From Exophiala sp. HKRS030 (Eukaryota; Ascomycota; Eurotiomycetes; Chaetothyriales; Herpotrichiellaceae), in contig JAHWDD010000007.1 in the NCBI GenBank assembly GCA_023897205.1, positions 2,418,001-2,482,000 of the forward strand: 64,000 bases of DNA. Direction: 5' to 3'. Each line of letters opens with the position of its first letter. Position 1 is the stretch's first letter. The notes below the pieces were generated by a model. That model made no database searches. It was not told the origin of the DNA and saw only the letters and a program-made list of their open reading frames with translations. Below, piece by piece: positions 22,548 to 35,030 of this stretch. Position numbers and translations under genes: made by a program.

Positions 22548-23872
22548 ATGCTCTCCATTGTCGCCCCATCGCATACTGATCCTTCGGGATACCAGATAAT
22601 CGAGCTTCCAAAGCCGGTCGTTTCTGAGCCCACGGATGTGGTCATACAGGTATATGGGGCGAGCGTAAACCCTATAGATGTCAAGAAGGCAGCAGGAGCA
22701 CTTAAAATGGCATTGAAGGACCAGTAAGAGACAGCTAGGAGCAACTTATGGTTGACTTTCTCGATTGCGTTGCTGATCGGTTTCGACCAGGTTCCCGTAC
22801 AAGATAGGCTACGATTGTGCCGGTCGAGTGACTGATGTTGGGAGTGAGGTCAAGCGACTAAGGGTTGGGGACGAGGTATATGCGCGGCTGCCAGATGCGA
22901 GCAGAGGTAGGCAATTCTTACCCACTGTACAAAGCGTCATGACGAAGGATAGGGACTCAAATCTGCTGCAGGGACATGGAGCCAGTATGCAAAGTGTGCA
23001 GAAGAATTCGTGGCCCTCAAGCCAAAAGCTCTCTCTTTCGGCGACGCGGCGTCGCTTCCACTGGCCGCCACCATTTCTTTACAGGCTCTACGGATGTACA
23101 AGGGGTCTTTATCGGGCAAGACGGTTTTGATACCTGCTGGTCGTGAGTGAATTTCGCACAGCCATGCAATCATGAAACCCGGGGCTAATGTTGCATCTCC
23201 AGTGAGCGGAACAGGATCCTATGCGGCACAGCTCGCTAAACGAGTCTTCAATGCAGGAAAAGTCATCACTACTGTATCAACTTCCAAGATCGACAAGGTT
23301 CCAGAATATCTCGGTGAAGGCGTGATCGATCAAAGTCAGTCTCAACGTTTGCCTTTATTTAGATCTCTTCCCCTAATCATTTCCTCGATCTAGTCATCGA
23401 CTATACCAAGGAGGATATCAAAACGGCAATTCCTCCGGGATCCGTCGACTTTATGCTTGACACTACCGGGCAAGCTATGCAGTTTCTGTCGTTGATGGTG
23501 CCGTCAACCAGCCTCATCGTCTCTATCTCCACCCTTCCATCAGGAACTCAACTTCAGGAGTCAAGCGTCATGCGACGGGCAGATAAGCCACAGATCCCAA
23601 GAATCATACTTCTCAGCCTCAACGCGGCGGACGCATTTCGGAGGCTTCGTGCTTGGCGATGGGGCGTCAAATACCAGTACCTATTCTTGGAGCCTAATGC
23701 ACAAGATCTCGAGGCTCTGAGTGAATACGTTGCAGCAGGAAAGCTGGTGCCCGTTGTGGGAACAAGAGTGCCACTTACAGAGATCGAAAAGGTCAGGGAA
23801 GCTTGTGGAATGGTGTATCACGGCAAAGGTGGTATCGGCAAAGTAGTGATCGAGGTCGATTGGAGCAAATGA
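22548..23872 (+). CDS. MDR-family quinone oxidoreductase/enoyl reductase-like protein
   Basis: 357-residue, zinc-free medium-chain reductase. Five exons: 22548-22723, 22791-22906, 22972-23142, 23203-23334, 23394-23872; all junctions are GT-AG and keep frame. The N-terminal GroES-like half has ASVNPIDVKKAAGALK and FPYKIGYDCAGRV; the cofactor half has GKTVLIPAG, SGTGSYAAQLAK as the glycine motif, and VDFMLDTTGQAM. No zinc-ligand set is present, as in quinone-oxidoreductase-like MDRs. An in-frame ATG at 22509 would add 13 residues; the start at 22548 fits the family better. Physiological substrate unknown. Confidence 0.9.
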
Positions 23873-25274
23873 GAACGGCGTGTAACACCTCGACAGCCTT
23901 GCCCCTGCCATCATTGAATCGACAAGTCAAGCAGCCACATCCGCATGTCCTACCAATACTATAAAATCCATGGGAGTCCGGGAAGTAGGATCGACCACCT
24001 TCGTTGCAGTTTATTACTAAGATGCCACACAACCTGAGCAAACATTTTCTGGGGAGAGAACCGATCTCCTTGTGGTATTTCAAAGACATGATGGGACGAT
24101 GTTGACAACCAGAAAGGTCTTTCTTTACACGGTGTCGTCTCTGACTATTCTCAAACCACTTTGTCCACCCCATTCGCCTTGGTTGTCCATCACCGTCAGA
24201 CTGGGCCCGGTAATGAATATGATCGATACGGAGTAAACTGGAAGTACCGAACCTAGACGAATCCTTGCCGAAGGAGGAACAGGGGACATCAATGAGAGCC
24301 TTGGCACTACGTAGGGTACACGAGTCCCCGGTCACGTGAAAGCCAAGACAATCCGCTGTCCACGCAACTTTGCGAACATTGTTGGTGAGGGCATTGTACG
24401 GAGTATGTCATGTATGATCTTCAAGCTCGAGCCTCCGCTTCTACAGCAGACCGCAAGATAGTGAAACGCTTCAACAAGCTAATTTTCACCTTGCTTCGTC
24501 ATTAGTTTGGCCTACGTTTGAGCTCATCAAGCTGTCCCAGGTGATGCAGAACACAAAGCACAGGGATTACAGCCGATTGAATTTTCTATTCCCTTGGGTA
24601 CAATATGTTGAAAGGTAGGCACTCGGGCTCGGCACGATGTTTCCCACGCAAGGTCTTGGTATGAGGTACGATACCTCTTAGCCAGGCTGGACAGGGTTGG
24701 CATTCCCCGGCGCGCTTTGGCAAAATGTCCTTGGGGCCATTCTTAATGGATTAGCTCACCTCTATACAAGACTTTCAAGATATATTGCTGATATGTGATG
24801 TAATTAGCGTCTTGGGAGTGCAACAATAACACATTCGTATAGGACTACAGAGATTTCCCTCCAGTACACATTAATATTTGTGGATCATCCTGGATCTGAG
24901 AGTGATCGGGTTGGAGATGAAAGGATTTTCCTCGTGGAAATAGAGTCCACACGTGGGTTTTGCCAATCTCTTTCAGTATTGATGCACCAATATGTTGCTC
25001 AAACGGTCATCTTATCAGGTCACGCCTGAGCGGCTAGGCAAGGGCAGACAAGGCTCCCAAGACAATGTGCCCCGATTTCCTCTTGTGAGTAACCACCCAA
25101 GGGAAAAGACAAGTCGATCAATGTTATAAATCCTGGGGTGGGATCAAATTGCCTTCGCATCTGTTACGGAAGCAAGTTTCCATCTTGCTCTCGAAATTTC
25201 ATCCTCACCTTTCCCGGTCCTATAGCAATTTGTTCTGTCAACGCAGACACCATCCTGCTGTCTACTGGTTGATT
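23873..25274. other. 1.4-kb spacer, promoter side of the SLC6-like gene
   Basis: No gene recognised. The frame of the transporter is open back to 25149 but begins there with TTG. Confidence 0.5.
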
Positions 25275-27393
25275 ATGGACAAGTTGAAGAGAGTCATAAA
25301 TTTTGTGGCACCTCCGCCATCAAAGGGAGCCGATGGTCGCGATCAATGGCCGTCGAGAACGGCCTTTATCCTTGCCTCCTTGAGTGGTGTCATCGGCATG
25401 GGCAATTTCCTCCGTTACCCCTCCACCGTCTTCAATAATAACGGTCTTCAATGGTTTATTCCCTACCTTCTGGCACTCGGCCTGTTGGCTATTCCTGCTT
25501 TGGCTCTCGAATTGGCTGCAGGAAACGCTTATCGCGGGGGTACTGTGACAGCCTTCAACAAGATCAGCAGGCGCATGCGAGGGGTCGGGTTTGCATTGAA
25601 CTATGTCGGACTCGTTGTCAGTATCTACTTCATTCCCATCATTGCATGGGGCATGGTATACTTCCAATTATCATTCACAAGCCCACTTCCCTGGGCCGGC
25701 GATACCGCCAACTTCTTTATGTACGAGGTCGTTGGAGCGGTAGATCCCGTGGAATCTGGAGGTTGGCTCGATTACCCTGGAACTGCGCTTGATGGTCGCC
25801 TTGTTGGGTGGAATGCCTTCCTGTTTTTCCTCGTCTGGCTCTGCATGTTCCGCGGCACTGGATGGACGGGTCGCGTGGTCTACTTCACAATGGGCATGCC
25901 TCTTATCGTCATCATTATTCTGATCGGGCGAGGCGCATCGCTACCGAACGCGGGCCGTGGTATCCGTATGTATTTTGCTACTTGGAGAGGCGAGACTCTT
26001 TCAGGGACTGGAATATGGCAGGATGCCGTTGGACAAGTCTTCTACTCCACTGGCGTGGGTTTTGGTTTCTACACAGCTTATGCCTCTTACAATCACCAGC
26101 GCGCCAATGCTGCTCAAGACGCCGTCATCCTCGCTTGTACAAACGCATTCTTAGAGGCCATCCTCGCCTTTGCCGCCTTTGGTATCGTCGGATTTATGGG
26201 CTTGCAACCTGACCCAGAGAATCCTATGGGGAGCTACAGCTTAGGTTTCATGACCTACCCTGAAGCTTTTGTTCAGATGCCGGGTTCCAACTTCTGGTCT
26301 GCCCTTTTCTTCCTAACTCTCGCCATTGTCGGCGTTAGCTCGACCTTTGTCATGCTTGATGCAGTCATGACACTTATAATGGACTCTGCATTCGCGAGAC
26401 ATTGGCGCTGGTCACGTCCTTGGACAGCGACTGTGCTCGTCACTGTCGTCTTTCTTCTGTCTCTGCCTAATTGCACGCGTTTCGGGTATTATTACCTCGA
26501 CGGCATTGATCGATGGATCAATAACGTGGGCTTGGTGTTTGTTGTCTGGGCCGAGTCCATTGCCGCTACTACGGTGTACCGCTTCGAGGATGTTGTCGAC
26601 CAGGTTGGGCTACCTTCTTTCGCCACTTACAATACCGGTTTTCTCGGCGCTCAGCTTATGAGCCTTATCATTGGACATTCTGTCAGCGTCCCAGCCGGTG
26701 CGGGTGTCGGTTTCGGTATTTTCATAGCCGGGACCATCATTGCTGTTGTAATAGCAAAAACCCCCGACGTCCGACCCACTGCCAGACTATTTCAAAAGGG
26801 TAGGCTTGCATCCATTGTGTACTACCTCGCCTTCTACTCGGTAAGCTCCTCACGTAGTCCGTATGGAGCCATGGACTGATATTATACAGGGCAACCAGCT
26901 TCGACACGATCTCAATTCCGTCATCGGAGGAGGCTCGAACTGGGCTCTACCGGCCTTGTGGGCACCTCTTCTACGATATGTGTCTGGTCCCATCCTAGCC
27001 ATCATCCTTAGTCTCGCATACCCTAGCTTTCAGGGGCTCAACAATGACCCGCTTCACGTCATGGGTTTCATCATTGGCCATTTCCTACTCGTCTGGTGTG
27101 TGGTCGGGTTTCTAATGCCACGTTGGTTAGACATCTTCATCGTTCCAGAGCGCCGCGACGACTGGAAGCAGCCAATAGCACCATGCCTCTTGCGAGACAC
27201 CACCGAGGGAGAGATTGCTGACAACCTAGAAGCCGCTTCGCCATCTGACCCTATGCAAGAAACTAAGCAGACTCCAAAGGTCAAGGATCCCCTGAGCGAC
27301 GATAGCGATCCAATGGACGGAACTTTACTTCGCGATAGCAGCAGTTCAGTGACCATGGATCCCCGAAGCGACCATATCGGAAAGCGACTCTAG
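25275..27393 (+). CDS. SLC6/NSS-type sodium-coupled transporter
   Basis: 689-residue polytopic membrane protein of the neurotransmitter:sodium symporter superfamily (LeuT fold). Exon 1 25275-26840, exon 2 26890-27393, joined in phase 0 (FYS|GNQL). The TM1 signature is clear (SGVIGMGNFLRYPS), where the unwound helix binds substrate and sodium in characterised members. Further helices follow, e.g. LNYVGLVVSIYFIPIIAWGM and FSTLAIVG-type TM8 sequence VGVSSTFVMLDAVMT. A cytosolic, Ser/Asp-rich tail of ~100 residues ends the protein and could be a phosphorylation region. Substrate is unknown: fungal members are barely characterised. A short stop-containing intron excludes read-through. Confidence 0.88.
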
Positions 27394-28079
27394 GATTACG
27401 AAGCGTGAGTAGAGAGACATCCAAAGCAACTGGAGCCAACTGCAATGCGCCGAGCGTCCAATCTCACCCGTTCATACCGCCATCGCAACAGGTACTCTCC
27501 TTGACTTTCCCCGGCCTTGACACAATGAAATGATTTCGAAAAGATAGTTTCCAAACTGTCAGAAAATAGGATTGCGATCCGTCGCAGGAGCGAAGCCAGT
27601 ACGACGCAGCTCAAAAGAAGATCTGGAAGTTGTGACTCGGATGAGATACACTGTCTAGCTTCGCAAGTTCATAATAATCTTAGGAGACTATTGGTCGAAA
27701 TGCAATTATTCATTCCTGCCGACAAGATCTTCTTTCTGGTGGGCGTTAATAAACGATGAACTGACGCAAGCAATTCTAGACAGTACAGGCTGGGTACAAC
27801 AAAATCATTGCAGCCATATGGAACGACTGACTGACATGGGTCACGATAGTTTGGAGAGTTATCAGTGGACGAGAAACTCCTAAAGTGATCACGACAACCG
27901 CACCAGGTTTCGAGTACATAGCTAACACGGCAACGCCTTCGACGTACAGCTCAGTCTCCTTTGGCGTCGTTGAAATGACTTGATTCTGTTCCAATAAACT
28001 ATGCATTGCATCAAATGTTAATAAGGGATATTAAAGCCTAGAGTTTTCAGGCTTAAAGAGAACACCATATACACTACCC
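27394..28079. other. Convergent spacer
   Basis: Separates the ends of the transporter and dehydrogenase genes. No gene seen. Confidence 0.5.
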
Positions 28080-29133
28080 TTAAGCCAGAACATCGTCTGA
28101 CATTGCTCCAGAAATCAAGACAGCCCAGTGTTCGCCCAAGGCTTCGGTCGAAAAGGACTTCCCACCTTGTCCACCAGCTGAATCATCACCACCATCGGAC
28201 AAGCCTTCGGGCATGACGAAAATTGCGCGGCCTATTGGTAACATCAGCCCCGGTGAAATGAGAAAGATTGAACGAAGTACCTACCAAAAGCATTCTCATC
28301 CGTCGCAAGACGCGCCACGGCTTCCACAACATGTTCGGCAGAGGCAATTGGAATACCGAGCTGTTTCAGCACGGGGATAGCATCTCCGGTCATGGGGGTC
28401 TCAACGTAGAACGGTGCCACAGCATTAAGCCGCACGTTCATACCAGCAAGCTGTTTTCGAAAACCGCGAAGAAGACCGCGAACGCCGAACTTGGTCGTGG
28501 TGTACTCGACCGAGCTCTCGGCGCCGCAATACCCGGCCAACGAGCCAATGAGCACGATGCTCTTCGCGGGCGTCGGACAGGGGTTGTTGTGCAGGCCAAA
28601 TGCATACCTTGCAACGAGCAGTGTGCCGATGTACACGCCGGTAAGGTTGACTCCGATCAAGCGTCCTGTGAGATCGGGAGGCGGTGTCGTCAAGTTTGCC
28701 AGTTCACTGGGAGGCGCGGGGGAGACTAGTGTCGGTGGGCCGAGCAAGCCGGCGCATGGCACGTAGATGTCGACTTCGTTGCGTGGCAGGAAGTCCAGTG
28801 CGGTGCGGAGGAAGGCGACTTGAGATGAGAACGACGAGACATCGACGTGGACAAATTTGATTCTTTGACATTTTCAGCAAAGGATGTTTCTTTCTTTGGA
28901 ATTCAACCACTCAACCAACAAACATACTTTGCTTTGCCAGAAAGCTCCTTTTCCAGAGCAGCCCCTAGATTGTCCTGGACATCTCCAACCACGATGTTGG
29001 CACCGTTTTCAGCAAACATCTGCACCATGGCTTTGCCGAGGCCAGATACCCCTCCTGTGATGAGAACATTACGATCTCGAAGGGCAGAAAAGTTAATTGC
29101 TGTCTTCAGGTCAACCGGTCCAGTGCCAGGCAT
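28080..29133 (-). CDS. Short-chain dehydrogenase/reductase (SDR)
   Basis: 311-residue NAD(P)-dependent oxidoreductase of the classical SDR fold, of the type often labelled 15-hydroxyprostaglandin dehydrogenase-like in fungi. Exons: 29133-28928, 28862-28285, 28231-28080. The cofactor motif TGGVSGLG lies near residue 28; the catalytic Ser is in IGSLAGYCG and the Tyr-Lys pair is Y189-x3-K193 (YTTTK). The first intron acceptor is the least certain junction: the join gives KAK-IK-FVHVDV. The C-terminal ~50 residues form a Gly/Asp-rich tail. Substrate unknown. Confidence 0.87.
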
Positions 29134-30321
29134 CTTGAACAAATATAGTAACTGTGTCGGAGTTCAAGAATTGCAACGTCAGGGATCAATGAGCATAAGG
29201 CGAAGGATACAAATACCGCAGTTTTGTTTCTTCTGTGTTTACTCCCTTCGTATTTGTATTTGCGGGGAAAACGGACCACGTTTGAGTTTCAGCTGCCTCC
29301 GCAGATACAGCCGACAGGTATGTGCCTTTGGACCGTTCGGCGTTCGCGATCGCTAAAGGGCGGCGGGGATCCAAGACCAGATTAGGCCTGAAAGAAGCAG
29401 AGTCATAAGTGGCCATTGAGCCAGAGTCTACCGGGAAATCGCACGAATCAAGAAGCAAGCCACCCAAATTTTTGTCCTCGGATACGCGTGTGCTGTGCGC
29501 TCAACCAAGGCTCATCCGGATAGAACTGTCAGGTCATGTAGCAGCTGCCACAGGGTCCGTAGGCAGTCGACAGCAATGCCGACTGTGTAACCCGCGATGT
29601 ACTACTGCTTGCGCGACAAGAGGTAACAATTGGGGTGGCCGACTTGAATAACCTGGGTCAGGCGGCGTATCTTGAATCTCGTCGCAAGAAGTAATGTAAT
29701 GACAGAGGAGATTTGCAATTCCCGTGCTCGGTTCGTATCTGTTGTGTTTCCACACGACACATGGTCAGAAGACGCTGCGTCTCGGTGACAAAGTAATCTG
29801 ATGACGTTTGCTTGTATGTCCAGGAAAAGTATCACCTTCGAAATAGTCGATGAGTGTCGTATCCGTATGCTCAAATCATGTATCACGTGATGCCAACCCT
29901 CGGCGAAGAACGATCACGAGGCTGACGAGGTCAATGAGGTGATTGGCCAATTGGGAAATGGCTGCAGCCTCGTGTACATCGAGCTGTTTCGTCATTGCAC
30001 CGTCACTCTGTATAGACGCGTGCATCAGAATGGCTCGTCCTTCGATATTTCAAGTATTGTTTCGTGTCTGTAAAAGACCTTAGTATCGACCGATCGATTA
30101 ATTTTGGCTAGAGACTCGAAAACGAACCCTGTGACGGGTCTATTGTCCAGCACCTTCTTTCCACTTCGGTCATTTTCCATTCAGGATTCAGGATCCGATA
30201 CCGACGCTTTTAATAGAGCTTGGACGAATCTCAGATCTGGCCAACTCTTCATCGCCAGCAACTAGATTTCTCCACCTCCAGGCACACTTGAGACTTGACC
30301 AATCCTTAAAAACCGTCCACC
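29134..30321. other. Divergent spacer between SDR and OPI10
   Basis: 1.2 kb containing both promoters. No gene recognised. Confidence 0.5.
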
Positions 30322-30888
30322 ATGTTCGGTGCGTTCGTCCCGGCACGCCCGCTCATCCCCGAGCTAACGACCGTCTCGCCAAACCAATTCGCCATCTCGA
30401 TCCCCACACAGCCACAGTTCCACAATATCGGGGTGTTCCTGCATCCAAACCAGCAGCTGCCCGTAGACACCGCCGCGGGAGTCTACATGCAACTCCCCGG
30501 CGAACAGGGGTTCAAATTCTTAGGCGCCATTGGCAACGAGAAGCCCTCTGCACTGTTCAAGGTGAACATCCCTGAGTCTCAAGGCGCCGTTGGAGAAATC
30601 AACATCGGCATATCGGTTGAGCCGGTCCAGAACATTCAGATCCAGTTGGAAAACCTCAAGCAACAGAGCTCAGGTTCGACGTCAACCGCCGTCGCGAAGC
30701 GACCACCAGACACGAGAGTCTTGGCCCAGAGGATCATTCAGAATGCTTACAATTTTACAGCCAGCTTTGCGGGTAATCTGGCAAATGGGGTCGAGGTCGT
30801 ACCCCTGAAGAGCTTTCAGGACTGGTGGACCAAGTTTGAGAGGAAAGTCCAGAATGATCCGAGCTTCCTCGAGAGAGATGTGGATTAG
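30322..30888 (+). CDS. OPI10: Hikeshi/Opi10 homologue (Hsp70 nuclear import factor)
   Basis: Intronless 188-residue protein. The human relative Hikeshi carries Hsp70 into the nucleus during heat stress by binding FG nucleoporins; the yeast relative Opi10 was found through inositol overproduction. Recognised from the start MFGAFVPARPLI, the F-x-I-x-PTQPQFHNIGVFL strand pair, and the C-terminal helix region NAYNFTASFAG followed by PLKSFQDWWTKFERKVQNDP. Length matches the family (~190-200). Confidence 0.94.
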   Translation: MFGAFVPARPLIPELTTVSPNQFAISIPTQPQFHNIGVFLHPNQQLPVDTAAGVYMQLPGEQGFKFLGAIGNEKPSALFKVNIPESQGAVGEINIGISVEPVQNIQIQLENLKQQSSGSTSTAVAKRPPDTRVLAQRIIQNAYNFTASFAGNLANGVEVVPLKSFQDWWTKFERKVQNDPSFLERDVD

Positions 30889-31202
30889 GACTATCATTCG
30901 GGGTGGTGGACAGTTGCTTTGAGTGGACCAACACCCAGTACGAAGTCTACGAGTTTTGCAAAGAATACCCAGAACGTATTCTGTTCGTAGCCATACCGAA
31001 TACTGCAAGTCTGGTCAAGATATTGCCAGTTTTAAGCCAGGCAGGATTGCACCACGGAATGACTCGGCACAAATGCATACTAAGAGCTCAGCAGCTCCTT
31101 ATTGTCCCTAGATATCCGGGCTGTCTTGTTTATATTCCCGCGCCTCAAACCAACGCCTCCACCATAATTGACCGTATCAGCAAACGCCACCAAGAGACAT
31201 GC
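30889..31202. other. Short convergent spacer
   Basis: 3' regions of OPI10 and the hemerythrin-like gene only. Confidence 0.5.
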
Positions 31203-32009
31203 TCACCACGGCATATCCAACATCTCCTGCTTGGACCAATACCGCCTCATATTCTCCGCACCCAGATCTCTGACCTCATCATCGAGATGCTGCCAAAGCA
31301 CCTCTCCAAACCCATCCATGACGTCCTTCATCTCGGGCAGACGCAACTCCGTCTCGCCCGCCAGGCATTTCTCCAAATACTCCTCGAGCCGGTCGAGACC
31401 CTCGTGGATCAACGCATGCTGGCCGATCAGGTGTTCGTCTGCCTTGAAGCGAGGCATGCGCTCCGCCAGCGGCGGATACATCTCCTGCTCCTCGATCATG
31501 TGGTGCATGGTGATGGCTCGGCACAAGCCGAGCCCTTGGTGGATGAATGTCCGCAGCGACATGCCTGCAGGTCGTGTACCTGTGTCGCATGTCTGGTACA
31601 GCATGTTCCATGTTTGACGGAAGTGGTTATGCTATTTTTCGGCAAGGAAGAGGTGTCTGAATCAGCTGGAGATCTTAACACACAGAGGGGAGCTCGACCC
31701 CAGGAGAAAGAAACATACATATCTATCCATGAGCGCGGCAAGACGGTTGAAAGTGTGAAAATCCTGCATCGACAGTTTGGGCAATTGAGGCTGCTGCTGC
31801 GCTTGATCCTCTCCCGCCGCCGGGACCCCTGTTGCTGCCGCTGCCGCTGTCGCTGTCGACGTTGACGTTGACGACACCAACGCCGGCTCCGGCTCCGGCT
31901 CCGGCCCTGGAGAAGCCATGCTGAGTTGGTGCTGCGAGGAGAACCCTCGACTCCGAATGCAACGGAATGTTCTCAGTGGGATGTGCAGCCGTATGATCTT
32001 CTTCCACAT
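31203..32009 (-). CDS. Hemerythrin-like (HHE) protein, probably mitochondrial
   Basis: 239-residue protein in two exons, 32009-31719 and 31631-31203, joined DRY|HNHFRQT. The helical HHE domain spans ~85-230; candidate iron ligands are in FHTFNRL, the HHMIEEQEMYP box, HALIHEGLDRLEEYL and HLDDEV. Di-iron hemerythrin-like domains bind oxygen or nitric oxide or sense redox state; the role of the fungal proteins is not settled. The chosen ATG gives an Arg-rich, acid-free leader (RLHIPLRTFRCIRSRGFSSQ) that looks like a mitochondrial presequence. An inner ATG at 31919 would remove it. Residues ~37-65 are low complexity (PEPEPEP, TSTSTATAAAAA), encoded by a GGCTCC/GACGTT repeat. Confidence 0.85.
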
Positions 32010-32750
32010 GTAAGACCACGCCACACCACACCACCTAACGCCACACTAGACCCTAATCCCACGCCTGGCTGTGCCTGAGAAAGATAAAAGGCAGACTAGG
32101 TTTTCGTGGGCCTGGGAACCTTTGCGTCTCCTGTCGTTGTAGGTATGTATCTCGTTGGGCGGTTCAAATGCTGTAGATGTATATCACTTTGGAACTTTGG
32201 CCTTTCAGGTCGAGCTGAGGTGAATTATCAGTGTGTAAGATTAAGGGTCGACAAATTCTTTTTATATCTAGTATGATTGGAGCGATTCTCTTTTTTCGTC
32301 TAGACCGATGGAGCATCAAGTCCATACCGGAAGTTGAATTATCACCTAGTCATGTGATCTAAGTAGGCTCTCGGACGAGAAGATGCTTCGGAGGACGGGT
32401 CAAGGACGTCATAGCACAATTGGCGTTCCACTAGCTAGGTGACCAGCAAATCTACCCAAGCACATGAAATCATCGGCCTATTGGTCACAAATATATAAGG
32501 GGAGGGAAGTGAGGAAGTGACAGATCATGTTTTGCAATGTTTTTTTCGATATCGCTGGGATATTCATATCTCATTAACATGTACACTACGAAAGGCTTTC
32601 AACCAGTGCCACTTTGTGCTCAACTGCACGTCGCTGATAGCAACCTCAAGATGTGCACCATAGGAAATAAGGTGTCCTTTGTACATGTGGGTGACAATCT
32701 CAGGTGGATACTTGTTTCACTTTTTACAATTTCAAACTCGTACACAACAT
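32010..32750. other. Spacer between hemerythrin-like gene and aldA
   Basis: 3' region of the aldehyde dehydrogenase and promoter of the hemerythrin-like gene. No gene seen. Confidence 0.5.
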
Positions 32751-34310
32751 CTAGCCGAAGAGAGCACCGCCAATGCGAACTCTGACGGACTTGACTTGAG
32801 TATAGTTGGACAGAGCATATTTGCCAAGTTCGCGACCAATTCCGGATTCCTTGAATCCACCGAAGGGAACTTGGTAGCTGAGCATGTTGTAGTTGTTGAC
32901 CCAGACGGTACCAGCCTTGAGGCTGTTGGCAACGCGGATGGCAGTGTTGAGGTTGGTGGTGTGCACAGCGGCGGCAAGACCGTATGTGGTTTCATTACCA
33001 GCCTTGATGACATCCTCCTCGGTCTCGAACTTGCTGATGGCGCATACGGGTCCGAAGATCTCTTCTTGCATGATCTTCATGTCCTCGCTGACGTTGGAGA
33101 AGATGGTGGGTTGAATGAAATAACCCTCATTTCCGTGTCGCTCTCCACCGGTCTCAACCTTGGCACCGGCTTCCTTTCCAGACTGAATGTAGTTCATGAT
33201 GCGATCAAACTGGAGCTTGCTGACCTGGGGGCCTTGGAAGGTGTCAGCCTTGAATGGGTCACCAACAACGTTCTTGGCGGTGCGAGCCTTGAATGCCTCG
33301 ATGAACTTGTCGTAGATACCAGATTGGACGTAGATTCTGGAACCGGCACAGCAGCACTGTCCGTGGTTGAAAAAGATACCGAAGTTGACCCACGAGATGG
33401 CGTTGTCAATGTCAGCATCGTTGAAGACAATGTTGGGTGACTTGCCACCGAGCTCGAGAGTGACTTTCTTCAGGTTGGACTTGGCGGCAGCTTGGAGGAT
33501 AGTTCGGCCAACGACGGTTGAGCCAGTGAAGGCAACCTTGTCAATATCCATGTGAGAGGCAATGGCAGCACCAGCGGTCTTGCCAAATCCGGAAAGGATG
33601 TTGACGACACCAGCGGGGATACCAGCCTTCTCAACAAGAGTGGCGGCAAACAGGCCTGAAAGTGGGGTTTGTTCGGCGGTCTTCAAGACGACAGTGTTAC
33701 CGGTGGCCAAGGCAGGGCCGATCTTCCATGCCCACATGAGAAGAGGGAAGTTCCATGGAATGATCTGACCGCAAACACCGACGGCTTCGTGTCTTGTGTA
33801 GTTGAAAGTCTCTGGATCTGTGTCGATGGTCTTTCCGTGAATCTTATCAGCCCATCCACCATAATATCTCAGGCAGCCAGACGAGAGCTGGACGTCAACC
33901 TTGGCCATTGAGAGGGCCTTGCCGTTGTCGAGCGCCTCGATAGCGGCGAGTGTGTCAGAGTATTCATCGAAGAGATCGGCCAACTTGGTCAACAAGGTGC
34001 CTCGGGTAGAGGGGAGAGTCTGGGACCAAACGCCATTGAAGGCTTTTCGGGCGGCTTTGACGGCTAGGTCGACATCTGGGCGGCAGGTTATTAGCATGAG
34101 GATTCTGCACAGAACTATGGTGAAGGTCGGCATTCTTTACTCACCCTCTGGACCGGCCTCGTGGACGGAGATGATGGGCTTCTCAGTGGCGGGGTTGATG
34201 GTCTCAAAGGTCTTGCCTTCGGTGCCCTTTACCCACTTGCCATCAATGTACAAGCCAATGGGTTGCTCGTAGGTGATGCTTGGGGTCTCGATCTTCTGTG
34301 TCAAAGACAT
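32751..34310 (-). CDS. aldA: NAD-dependent aldehyde dehydrogenase, AldA type
   Basis: 496-residue cytosolic aldehyde dehydrogenase, converting acetaldehyde and related aldehydes to acids. Exons 34310-34145 and 34075-32751, joined PE-DVDLAV. Key elements: PWNFPLLMWAWKIGPALATG, NAD-binding FTGSTVVGR, the general-base Glu in LELGGKSPN, the catalytic Cys at residue 297 in GQCCCAGSR, and EEIFGPV. Length and sequence agree with Aspergillus AldA of ethanol catabolism. High codon bias (many C-ending codons) suggests strong expression. GCGGGG at 34669-34674 resembles a CreA-type site, but single sites occur often by chance. Confidence 0.95.
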
Positions 34311-34790
34311 GGTTGTGGTGTATATGATGTGAAGTGGTAGAATTGGGTATCGCAAAAGGGACAGGATAAGGAGATTGTGGAAGGGGAGAGAGATCAAGAC
34401 GCAGAGGATGATCCGAGGGCAAGAGGGATCTAAATATGAAATCTCTTTGGGCGGGGAAAGGAAAGTTGGTGGGCGAGTGTGTTCGAAATGATATCCACCT
34501 TGTTGGTTTCGTCTGCCATTACACCGAGAGAGGGAACATGGGGGGGCAACGATCACTAGGCCGAACGGCAAAGCTCAGATGGACTTTTTTGGAGTAAGGG
34601 CGCATCGATTCCGTCAGACCTGGAGGTTGAAATGACATGATTGGACCCCTCTGGAAGTCTCAGGGACTGCGGGGTTGGTGGAGAGGCATTGAGGGCGTCA
34701 GAGAGGGTGTGAAATGTCAGACAACAGCGGGAACATGTCTAGAATCGTTCGAGTGGACCAAAGGATGAGCAGGTAGGATCGGAAGCCGAG

Positions 34791-34840
34791 TCGACTGGTC
34801 GACTGGTCGAATGGTCAAATGGTCAAATGGTAAATTGGTC
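34791..34840. repeat. Degenerate octamer repeat (GAATGGTC-like)
   Basis: Six diverging copies of an 8-nt unit (GACTGGTC, GAATGGTC, AAATGGTC and variants), 480-530 bp upstream of the aldA start codon. Confidence 0.75.
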
Positions 34841-34994
34841 TAACGATTACATTGACACTTGAGGACGTGGTATAGTTTGATGGATGATGACCATGACCAT
34901 GGACGACCTCGACCGGATCTTTTCGAAGTGGATCTGTGCGCAAGAAGAAATTGAGCAGATGTTTTGGTCCACCAGAGGAGGAAGGAGAGACTCA

Positions 34995-35030
34995 AGTGCC
35001 TGAAGTGCCTGAAGTGCCTAAGGTGCCTGA
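34995..35030. repeat. Nonamer tandem repeat (AGTGCCTGA)
   Basis: Four copies with small changes; reads as a VPEVPEVPKVPD peptide in one frame but no gene context supports coding. Confidence 0.75.

Noticed and set aside
30903..31865. Plus-strand 320-codon frame
   Set aside because: Antisense to the hemerythrin-like gene and its spacer; the minus strand has the recognisable domain.
32679..33440. Plus-strand 253-codon frame rich in Val, Gly and Asp
   Set aside because: Antisense shadow of the highly codon-biased aldA gene.
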